From JBFMFE01 sp040752295 (GTDB taxonomy: Bacteria; UBP15; UBA6099; JBFMBQ01), in contig JBFMFE010000250.1 in NCBI GenBank assembly GCA_040752295.1, positions 1 to 17,721 of the forward strand: a stretch of DNA of 17,721 nucleotides, written 5' to 3'. The position numbers and the translations under genes were made by a program. The notes under the pieces were generated by a model that saw only the letters and a list, made by a program, of their open reading frames with translations, had not been told where the DNA came from and searched no databases. Positions 7,430 through 13,375 of this stretch are shown in pieces (position 1 is the stretch's first letter; each line of letters begins with the position of its first letter).

Positions 7430-7472
7430 ACTTTCGGAACGTTCGAGGTACAGCGGTTGAAAGGACGAACCC

Positions 7473-8156
7473 GTGACCCGCTACAGGATCAAGGACCTGC
7501 CGGAACACGAGCGCCCGCGCGAGCGCCTTGAAGCCGAGGGGTCGAAGGCGCTTTCCAACTCCGAGCTTCTCGCCCTACTGATCAAGAGCGGCACGAGGGA
7601 AAAGACCGCTATTGACATCGCGCACCAGCTGCTTGCGAAACACGGGTCGTTGAGAGCCTTGTCGGAACTGTCCGTCGGCGAGTTGAGCGAGACGCCCGGT
7701 ATCGGGAAGGCGAAGGCGTGCGAGATCATAGCCGCCCTGGAGCTGAGCCGCCGGGTCGCCACCCACCGCGACGGGCTGAAACCCCGAATCTGCTCTCCCG
7801 GCGACGTCGCCGCCCTCGTCAGGGAGGAAATGGCGCAATTGAAGAAGGAGGTCTTCCGAATCGCGCTGCTCAACACGAGGAACGAACTGATCAGGTTCGT
7901 CCAGGTCTCCGAGGGTACACTGGACGGTTCGATCCTTCACCCGAGGGAGACCTTCCGCGAGGCGATACGCGAGGCGGCGAGGGCGATCATTCTGCTGCAC
8001 AACCACCCCTCCGGCGACCCCGCGCCGAGCGGCGACGATCTGAAAATAACGCGCGAACTCCACGAGGCGGGCAGGGTCGTCGGCATAGAGGTTCTCGACC
8101 ACGTAATCATCGCCGCGAACGGGTTCAGAAGCCTGAAGGAGATGGGCGTTATTTAG
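7473..8156 (+). CDS. radC: RadC family JAMM/MPN+ domain protein
   Basis: A 227-residue RadC protein, complete and of usual length. The N-terminal part has the family start (RIKDLPEHERPRERL) and a helix-hairpin-helix motif around LSETPGIGKAKACEI at 71-85. The C-terminal half is a JAMM metalloprotease-like domain with E147 in VSEGTLD and the zinc motif H176-x-H178-x7-S186-x2-D189 within LLHNHPSGDPAPSGDD. The old label of DNA repair protein is not well supported experimentally; the true substrate remains unknown. The start is GTG at 7473, with GAAAGGA seven bases upstream. It opens a rightward series of genes and is divergent from the phosphatase-fold membrane protein gene. Confidence 0.95.
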   Translation: MTRYRIKDLPEHERPRERLEAEGSKALSNSELLALLIKSGTREKTAIDIAHQLLAKHGSLRALSELSVGELSETPGIGKAKACEIIAALELSRRVATHRDGLKPRICSPGDVAALVREEMAQLKKEVFRIALLNTRNELIRFVQVSEGTLDGSILHPRETFREAIREAARAIILLHNHPSGDPAPSGDDLKITRELHEAGRVVGIEVLDHVIIAANGFRSLKEMGVI

Positions 8157-8161
8157 GGGGG

Positions 8162-8177
8162 CGGCGCGTACGCGCCG
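8162..8177. repeat. perfect 16-base GC palindrome after radC
   Basis: CGGCGCGT at 8162-8169 is followed directly by its reverse complement ACGCGCCG at 8170-8177, six bases after the radC stop. As RNA it can form a six-pair stem with a GTAC loop. No T run follows, so it may be an attenuator, an RNA-end stabiliser or a dimeric protein site rather than a classical terminator. Confidence 0.45.
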
Positions 8178-8202
8178 GTTCGATGCTTTGCCGGGGGAAA
8201 AA

Positions 8203-8208
8203 TACAAT
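8203..8208 (+). promoter_or_regulatory. possible -10 box for the thiamine-binding protein gene
   Basis: TACAAT (5 of 6 to consensus) lies 19 bases before the ATG, followed by the GGAGG ribosome site at 8214-8218. No good -35 box is seen, and the leader would be very short. Confidence 0.25.
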
Positions 8209-8227
8209 CCAGCGGAGGTAAACGGAG

Positions 8228-8533
8228 ATGGTCGCAGAATTCTCGATTGTTCCGATAGGCTCCGGTGAAAGTCTCAGCGGCGTCGTCAAAGACATCGTGG
8301 AAATCGTGGATTCCTCGGGTCTCGATTACAGGCTCACGGCGATGGGCACCATCGTCGAGGGCGAATGGGACGAGATCATGTCCGTCATCAGAAAATGCCA
8401 TGATAAGGCGGGCGAGGCCGCCGGACGCGTCTACACGCACGTCGCCGTTGACGACCGCCGCGGCGCAGAGGGAAGGATCGCGGGGAAGGTCGCGTCCGTC
8501 GAGAAGAAAGCGGGAAAGAGGTTCAGAACGTAA
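8228..8533 (+). CDS. MTH1187 family thiamine-binding protein
   Basis: A 101-residue small alpha/beta protein of the MTH1187/YkoF-like family (DUF77). Typical features are the opening strand VAEFSIVPIGSGESLS, the central ALTAMGTIVEGEWDE-like segment (here RLTAMGTIVEGEWDEIM), and a final strand and basic tail RVYTHVAVDDRRG...KKAGKRFRT. Members form homo-oligomers and at least some bind thiamine or related hydroxymethylpyrimidine compounds, suggesting vitamin sensing or delivery in the cytoplasm; a catalytic activity is not known. The ATG has GGAGG nine bases upstream. It follows radC by 71 bases, including a GC palindrome, and precedes the TIM-barrel gene by 146 bases. No thiamine biosynthesis gene or TPP riboswitch is seen nearby, so the ligand is inferred only from the family. 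Confidence 0.88.
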   Translation: MVAEFSIVPIGSGESLSGVVKDIVEIVDSSGLDYRLTAMGTIVEGEWDEIMSVIRKCHDKAGEAAGRVYTHVAVDDRRGAEGRIAGKVASVEKKAGKRFRT

Positions 8534-8535
8534 AG

Positions 8536-8557
8536 CCCGGGACGGGCGGTTCCCGGG
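8536..8557 (+). terminator. GC hairpin after the MTH1187-family gene
   Basis: CCCGGGA at 8536-8542 pairs perfectly with TCCCGGG at 8551-8557 around an 8-base loop, starting three bases after the stop codon. The nearest T run (seven T at 8610-8616) is over 50 bases away, behind a weaker hairpin (GCCGC/GCGGC at 8582-8598). It is either a terminator without a U tract or part of a longer structured leader. Confidence 0.35.
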
Positions 8558-8679
8558 AGCAGCCCCGTGGAACCTTCCCATGCCGCAGGCTGCGCGGCGG
8601 GCGATTAACTTTTTTTCTGAGCCGCGAAACCGACCTTGAAACGCGCAGGTCTGAAAGCGGACGAACCCTGGAGAAGAAA

Positions 8680-9522
8680 ATGCCGCTCCTCTTCGGCACG
8701 TCCGGACCGCCCCGTTCTTCGCCGGAGCGGTCAACCGAGGCGGGCGTCCGCCGCGTTCGCGAACTTGGTCTCGGGTGCATGGAAGTGGAGTTTGTCCAGG
8801 GCGTCAGGATGAGCGGCGAGACGGCGGGCAGGGTGCGCGCGGCGGCTGATGAGACCGGGGTCAGGCTCACCTGCCATGCGCCGTATTACGTCAATTTAGC
8901 GTCGAAGGAGGAGAGGAAAATCCGGGACAGCATAAAGCGCATCTTCGAGTCGGCGCGCGTGGGCGCACTCTGCGGCGCCGACGGCGTGGTGTTCCATCCC
9001 GGGTTCTACATGGGCAAGGACGCCGGCGAGGTCTACACGATGATCAGGAGGGGAATGGAGTCGGTCATCGAAAAGATGCGGGAGGCGAAGATGAGCGGCG
9101 TATGGCTGCGCCCGGAACTTACCGGGAAACCTTCGCAGTTCGGAGACGTTGACGAACTCCTCAGGCTCAGCCGGGACCTCGAGATGGTTCTGCCCACGAT
9201 TGATTTCTCCCACCTGTACGCGCGAACCGCGGGGGAATGCAACTCCTACGGGAGCTTCGCCGCGGTGCTCGAGAAAACAGGCTCCGAACTGGGCGACGCG
9301 GCGCTCAGGAACATGCACATACACCTGTCCGGGATCGAGTACGGACCGAAGGGCGAGCGGCGGCATCTTCCGGTGGAAGGCGCCGGATTCAGGTACAGGG
9401 ACGTCATCCGCGCGCTTGTTGATTTCGAAGTCGAGGGACGGGTCGTCACCGAAAGCCCCTGCCTGGAGGACGACGCCCTTCTCTTTCAGAACTGCTGGCT
9501 TGAACTTGCGGGGAAACGATGA
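8680..9522 (+). CDS. TIM-barrel protein of the endonuclease IV / sugar phosphate isomerase superfamily
   Basis: A 280-residue xylose isomerase-like TIM barrel resembling apurinic endonuclease IV. Metal-ligand positions of the Nfo family can be followed: H66 (TCHAPYY), H106 (VVFHPGF), E146 (LRPELTGK), D175 and H178 (TIDFSHLY), H213 or H215 (NMHIHLSG), H229 (ERRHLP) and E258 (VVTESP). The aspartate that precedes the last histidine in the bacterial Nfo DRH motif is replaced here (RRH), so metal content or chemistry may differ. Both AP-site cleavage and a sugar-phosphate reaction are possible; archaeal-type Nfo relatives also look like this. The ATG has GGAG six bases upstream. Its stop overlaps the CDF transporter start (ATGA), so the two are very likely co-translated. 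Confidence 0.8.
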   Translation: MPLLFGTSGPPRSSPERSTEAGVRRVRELGLGCMEVEFVQGVRMSGETAGRVRAAADETGVRLTCHAPYYVNLASKEERKIRDSIKRIFESARVGALCGADGVVFHPGFYMGKDAGEVYTMIRRGMESVIEKMREAKMSGVWLRPELTGKPSQFGDVDELLRLSRDLEMVLPTIDFSHLYARTAGECNSYGSFAAVLEKTGSELGDAALRNMHIHLSGIEYGPKGERRHLPVEGAGFRYRDVIRALVDFEVEGRVVTESPCLEDDALLFQNCWLELAGKR

Positions 9523-10433
9523 ACTCAGGCTGGATAGGACATCCCCGGCGCGCCGCCGCGCTCTCCGTGGCGTCGAACACCGTCCTCGTGGTTTTAAAAA
9601 TTTCCGTCGGCGTCCTCGGCGGCAGCGTCGCCGTGCTCTCGGAAGGACTGCACAGCGCGATTGACCTCGTCGCGTCCCTGATCGCCTTCGTCAGCGTTTC
9701 ACTGTCCGCCCGCCCGGCGGACAAGAATCATCCTTACGGGCACGGCAAGATCGAGAACGTGAGCGGCACCGTTGAAGCCCTGCTGATCATCGCCGCCGGA
9801 GCCTTCGTCGTACACGAGGCGGTGGGGCGGCTCAGCTCGCGCCCGGAGATAACCCACCTCGACGCCGGAATCGGGCTTATGGTCGTCTCGGCGACGGTCA
9901 ACGCCGCCGTCTCCAGGCTGCTCTTCCGGGTTGCGCGGAGGCATGAATCCCCCGCTCTCGAAGCCGACGCGCATCACCTGTCGGTGGACGTATACACCTC
10001 GCTCGGCGTGCTGGCGGGGCTGACGCTCGTGAGGTTCACGGGCTTCCTGTGGCTGGATTCGGTGGTCGCCGTCGGCGTCGCGCTCCTGATCTTCTACATC
10101 GGGTTCCGTGTTCTCAAATCCTCGTTCCTCGACCTGCTCGACCAGAGCCTCCCTGAGGAAGAGCAGGCGAAGATTCAGCAAATAATAGACAGGCACGGCG
10201 GCAGGTTTATCGAATACCATAAACTGCGCACGCGGAAGTCGGGTCCGACGAGGTACATAGACCTGCACCTCGTCATTTCAGAGGATGAGGCGATCAAAGA
10301 CGCGCACGACTTCTGTCACCACATCGAGCAGGAAATCAGGGATGAGCTGGGGAACGCGAGCGTGACGATACACCTCGAGCCTGGGGGTTCCGGACCCAAG
10401 TCCCAGGGTTCTCCCCCCGTCCCCGCCCCGTAG
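9519..10433 (+). CDS. cation diffusion facilitator (CDF) family zinc transporter
   Basis: A 304-residue inner-membrane metal/proton antiporter that exports divalent cations, with a six-helix membrane domain and a cytoplasmic ferredoxin-like C-terminal domain. The transport site is H45-x3-D49 in helix 2 (EGLHSAIDL) and H153-x3-D157 in helix 5 (HHLSVDVYTS). That makes an HDHD set, which in characterised CDFs favours zinc over cadmium or manganese. The family loop HPYGHGKIE is at 71-79. Cytoplasmic ligands are suggested by HKLRTRKSG, YIDLHLVI, AHDFCHHIE and VTIHLEP. A Pro/Gly-rich tail (SGPKSQGSPPVPAP) extends past the usual end. The ATG overlaps the stop of the TIM-barrel gene by four bases. 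Two GC hairpins follow the gene. Confidence 0.93.
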   Translation: MNSGWIGHPRRAAALSVASNTVLVVLKISVGVLGGSVAVLSEGLHSAIDLVASLIAFVSVSLSARPADKNHPYGHGKIENVSGTVEALLIIAAGAFVVHEAVGRLSSRPEITHLDAGIGLMVVSATVNAAVSRLLFRVARRHESPALEADAHHLSVDVYTSLGVLAGLTLVRFTGFLWLDSVVAVGVALLIFYIGFRVLKSSFLDLLDQSLPEEEQAKIQQIIDRHGGRFIEYHKLRTRKSGPTRYIDLHLVISEDEAIKDAHDFCHHIEQEIRDELGNASVTIHLEPGGSGPKSQGSPPVPAP

Positions 10434-10444
10434 CCGCGGACGAA

Positions 10445-10463
10445 CCGCCGGCGGCGCCGGCGG
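10445..10463 (+). terminator. strong GC hairpin after the CDF gene
   Basis: CCGCCGGC at 10445-10452 and GCCGGCGG at 10456-10463 form an eight-pair all-GC stem with a 3-base loop, 12 bases past the CDF stop. There is no T run after it. Position suggests a transcript end or processing site. Confidence 0.4.
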
Positions 10464-10483
10464 ACTTGACGCCTCGAAGCGCG

Positions 10484-10499
10484 CCGTGCGCCCGCACGG
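10484..10499 (+). terminator. second GC hairpin upstream of the RACo gene
   Basis: CCGTGC at 10484-10489 and GCACGG at 10494-10499 form a perfect six-pair stem with loop GCCC. It lies 20 bases after the first hairpin and 30 bases before the TATAAT box of the RACo operon. Together the two hairpins probably insulate that operon from readthrough. Confidence 0.35.
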
Positions 10500-10528
10500 A
10501 CGCCGGAAACGTTTTCCCGGAAAAAAAG

Positions 10529-10534
10529 TATAAT
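10529..10534 (+). promoter_or_regulatory. TATAAT -10 box of the RACo-CooC operon
   Basis: An exact TATAAT at 10529-10534 puts the expected transcript start near 10541, only about seven bases before the ATG at 10548. No -35 hexamer is recognisable at 16-18 bases upstream, so an activator or alternative factor may be needed. No Shine-Dalgarno lies between the box and the start codon. Confidence 0.5.
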
Positions 10535-10547
10535 ATGTTCAGCGAAA

Positions 10548-12521
10548 ATGATGACGGGCGGACCGCCGACGGTAACTTTTCTGCCTGACGGAAGCAAAGT
10601 CCAGGCGCGCAAGGGTGAGACCCTCCTCGATGCCGCGCTCGCGGCGGGCATTTACATTGACAGCCGCTGCGACGGTCAGGGCAAATGCGGCAGGTGCCGC
10701 CTCCTTGTCAGAAGCGGAACCGTGACGCTGGACAGAACAGCCGCGCTGGAACATCTCTCCGCGGAGGAAATGGATTCCGGCGCGGTCCTCGCCTGCCTCG
10801 CCGAACCGACGTCCGACGTGACGGTCAAAGTGCCGCCCTCCTCGAGGCTCGACGAAAAGGGAATCCTCGTCTCGGAGGAAAAAATCGAGGAGCAAGGCGG
10901 GACGTGCATACCGGAGGAGTACCATGGTCTCCCCATCGCGGAGAAAATACACCTTGAAATGCCGCCGCCTTCGCTGACGGACAATCTCAGCGACATGAGG
11001 CGCCTCCTGCGGGAACTCAAGTTGAAAATGGGAACCTGCGAAGACTGCGGGGATAAGTTCCAGTGCCTCTTCGAGACGGCGGAAAACGGCACCGTCCGCC
11101 CCTCGATCCCCATCTCCCTGCTCCGCGAAGCCTCGAATCTCTTCAGGGACAGCGGATGGGACGTGACGGTAACCACCACCTGCGTTGGGGGCAGACCGGA
11201 GATCACCGCGATGGAAAGAGGCGACCGCGCCGGACGCAATTTCGGCGTCGCCGTTGACGTCGGGACCACAACCATCGCGGTTGATCTCGTGAACATCGAG
11301 ACGAAGAAGATATGCGCGTCCCGCGGCGCCTACAACGCCCAGATCGCTTTCGGCGAGGACGTCATAACCCGCATCATTCACTCAACGAAAAACAACGGAC
11401 TGCGGGAGCTTCACCGCACGGTCGTCGGCACCGTGAACGGTCTCGTGGTCCACCTTGCCGGGGTCTGCGGCGTCATGCCCGAAGAGATTGCCTCGGGCGC
11501 GCTGGCGGGAAATTCCACCATGACGCAGCTCATGCTCGAGATGACGCCCGTCTCCATACGGCGGGAACCCTGGATAACGACGGTCGGTTCCATCCCAGTG
11601 TTCAGGGCGGGGGAACTCGGACTGAAGATCGCCCCGCACGCGCCGCTGTATTTCTCGCCGCTGGTCGCCGGGTACATGGGCGGCGACATAACGGCGGGAA
11701 TCGTCGCCGCGGGCGTGCACAAGTCAGACGCGCTTTCCCTTTTCATTGACATGGGGACCAACGGCGAGATAGTTCTCGGCAACAGGGAATGGCTGGTATC
11801 GTGCTCGTGCTCGTGCGGTCCGGCTTTCGAGGGCGTCGGCGTTGACTGCGGCACACGGGCTATAGGCGGCGCGATACAGGAGGTCGCGGTGGACCCGCGC
11901 AACGACAGGGTCGTCGTGAGCACCGTCGGCGGACAGAGACCGAGGGGGATATGCGGGTCGGGACTGATCTCCGCGATCGCGTCGCTTCTCGAGGCGGGCG
12001 TCCTGAACCGCTCGGGCGATTTCGACAGGCACCACCCCTCCAAAAGGGTCCGTGAAGGGCGCGAAGGGCTTGAGTTCGTGCTCGTGCGGGCGGGCGAAGC
12101 CGACGGAGGCGGAGAAATCTACATCCGCGAAGCGGACATCAAGAACATCATCCGCTCCAAGGCGGCGATCTTCGCCGGGTGCCGGGTGCTTCTTAAAAAA
12201 ATGGGCTGCGATTTCAACGACGTGCGAAGGTGCTATATCGCCGGCGGCTTCGGCAGCAGCCTCGATATCGAAAAATCCGTCTCAATCGGCTTGCTGCCGG
12301 ATATTCCGAGGGACAGGTTCCGCTTCGCCGGGAACACCTCCCTCGCGGGCGCGCGAATGCTCCTTCTGTCCGGGAAAGCAAGGGCGGAAGTGGAACGGGT
12401 GGCTGAGAAGATGACCTACATAGAGCTGAGCGTGGACGGCGACTTCATGGACGAGTTCACCGCCGCGATGTTCCTCCCGCACACCGACCTCGAGAAGTTC
12501 CCGTCGGCGATGAAGGGATAG
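10548..12521 (+). CDS. reductive activator of corrinoid protein (RACo, AcsV-like), ferredoxin + ASKHA
   Basis: A 657-residue cytoplasmic ATP-dependent metallo-activator that would reduce an inactive Co(II) corrinoid protein to Co(I). In the Wood-Ljungdahl pathway the target is the corrinoid iron-sulfur protein. The N-terminal 2Fe-2S domain has C41-x5-C47-x2-C50 (CDGQGKCGRC) and C83 (LACLAEP). After a linker and middle domain comes the DUF4445 ASKHA ATPase, beginning near NFGVAVDVGTTTIAVD at 231-246, with SLFIDMGTNGEI, CGPAFEG and YIAGGFGSS as later phosphate or nucleotide loops. The linker also has C164-x2-C167-x5-C173 (plus C120), a possible extra metal site. RamA, the methylamine activator, carries C-terminal 4Fe-4S motifs that are absent here. 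The start is ATGATG with no Shine-Dalgarno. A CooC-type gene follows by 10 bases, which supports CODH/ACS context. Confidence 0.9.
   Translation: MMTGGPPTVTFLPDGSKVQARKGETLLDAALAAGIYIDSRCDGQGKCGRCRLLVRSGTVTLDRTAALEHLSAEEMDSGAVLACLAEPTSDVTVKVPPSSRLDEKGILVSEEKIEEQGGTCIPEEYHGLPIAEKIHLEMPPPSLTDNLSDMRRLLRELKLKMGTCEDCGDKFQCLFETAENGTVRPSIPISLLREASNLFRDSGWDVTVTTTCVGGRPEITAMERGDRAGRNFGVAVDVGTTTIAVDLVNIETKKICASRGAYNAQIAFGEDVITRIIHSTKNNGLRELHRTVVGTVNGLVVHLAGVCGVMPEEIASGALAGNSTMTQLMLEMTPVSIRREPWITTVGSIPVFRAGELGLKIAPHAPLYFSPLVAGYMGGDITAGIVAAGVHKSDALSLFIDMGTNGEIVLGNREWLVSCSCSCGPAFEGVGVDCGTRAIGGAIQEVAVDPRNDRVVVSTVGGQRPRGICGSGLISAIASLLEAGVLNRSGDFDRHHPSKRVREGREGLEFVLVRAGEADGGGEIYIREADIKNIIRSKAAIFAGCRVLLKKMGCDFNDVRRCYIAGGFGSSLDIEKSVSIGLLPDIPRDRFRFAGNTSLAGARMLLLSGKARAEVERVAEKMTYIELSVDGDFMDEFTAAMFLPHTDLEKFPSAMKG
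11799..11816 (+). repeat. TCGTGC hexamer repeated three times, coding Ser-Cys x3
   Basis: Three perfect tandem TCGTGC units lie inside the RACo gene and encode SCSCSC just before GPAFEG, a conserved ASKHA loop. The repeat is in frame, so gain or loss of units would keep the frame. Confidence 0.6.
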
Positions 12522-12531
12522 GGGGCTGACG

Positions 12532-13293
12532 ATGGCATACGTGATAGCCGTCGCGGGAAAGGGCGGCGTGGGCAAAACCAGCATCACGTGTCACGTAATC
12601 GGGGCGCTCCGCGACATGGGCAAAACCCCGATCCTTGCCGTGGACGCCGACCCGAACTCCAATCTCAACGAGCTTTTAGGCGTGGCCGTTCGCGAAACGA
12701 TAGCCGACGTCATCGAGGAAACGAAAGACGCCGCAAAGAACCTTCCGCCCGGCTTCTCAAAAGAGCGTTACATGGAGGAGAGAATAAACTCCGCGGTCAT
12801 CGAGTCCGAGGGTTTCGATCTTTTCGTGATGGGCAGGCCCGGCGGTCCGGGCTGCTACTGCTATCCCAACATGATGCTCCGGAAGTTCCTCGACGAGGTC
12901 TCGGCGCAGTACAGTTACATCGTGCTCGACAACGAGGCGGGGATGGAACACATCAGCCGGAGAACCAGCCGGAAGGTTGACGCGCTGCTCATCGTCAGCG
13001 ACCCCTCGCTCGCCGCCCTGCGCGCCGCGGGGAGAATCCGCGACACCGCACGACTGCTCGGGCTGAACGTCGCCGCGGAAGGGCTTGTCGTCAACATGAC
13101 TGAAAACGGTCTGCCCGAATCCGCCGGGAACGAAATCGAAAGGCTCAACCTGCGGCTCTTCGGTTCCATACCGTTCGACGAGGAGGTCTACAGGCGCTCG
13201 CTCGACGGGACCCCTCTGCTGGACGTTCCTCCGGATAAATCTCCATCGAGAATGTCGGTTGCGCGTATGCTTCGCGGGATTTTACGGTTCTGA
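12532..13293 (+). CDS. CooC/AcsF-type CO dehydrogenase maturation ATPase
   Basis: A 253-residue SIMIBI/MinD-like P-loop ATPase that assists nickel insertion into the C-cluster of CO dehydrogenase, or the A-cluster of acetyl-CoA synthase. The deviant Walker A motif KGGVGKTS is at 10-17, with D40 and DPNSNL as switch I. The family-specific metal motif C108-Y-C110 sits in RPGGPGCYCYPN, and LDNEAGMEHISRRT at 132-145 is the switch II region shared by CooC proteins. The CxC pair bridges the dimer and binds metal in CooC1. The ATG has AGGGGG six bases upstream and lies 10 bases after the RACo stop, so the two form an operon. CooC and AcsF are not separable by sequence here. No cooS, acsB, acsC or acsD gene is present in the window. 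Confidence 0.92.
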   Translation: MAYVIAVAGKGGVGKTSITCHVIGALRDMGKTPILAVDADPNSNLNELLGVAVRETIADVIEETKDAAKNLPPGFSKERYMEERINSAVIESEGFDLFVMGRPGGPGCYCYPNMMLRKFLDEVSAQYSYIVLDNEAGMEHISRRTSRKVDALLIVSDPSLAALRAAGRIRDTARLLGLNVAAEGLVVNMTENGLPESAGNEIERLNLRLFGSIPFDEEVYRRSLDGTPLLDVPPDKSPSRMSVARMLRGILRF

Positions 13294-13345
13294 CGGCGGC
13301 TTTCTCCCGTGTATTCGTTTCCCCGTTCGACGTTCCCCCGCCGGG

Positions 13346-13375
13346 AGCGGTTTTACCCGTCACCCGCCGCTTTTT
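13346..13375 (+). terminator. weak hairpin and T run after the CooC gene
   Basis: AGCGG at 13346-13350 and CCGCT at 13367-13371 can pair, with an additional G-U pair, around a 16-base loop, followed directly by TTTT. The short stem and long loop make it a weak candidate. It ends at the stop codon of the convergent acetyltransferase gene. Confidence 0.3.

Noticed and set aside
7437..7444. GAACGTTC palindrome upstream of radC as a LexA site
   Set aside because: Known LexA boxes of the GAAC type have four bases between the half-sites (CGAAC-N4-GTTCG); here there are none.
8157..8227. TPP riboswitch before the thiamine-binding protein gene
   Set aside because: The gap is only 71 bases and lacks the conserved CTGAGA and ACCTGA-type elements.
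8153..8734. 193-codon frame on the - strand
   Set aside because: It covers the MTH1187-family gene and the structured gap; both flanking rightward genes have ribosome sites and family motifs, and this frame has none.
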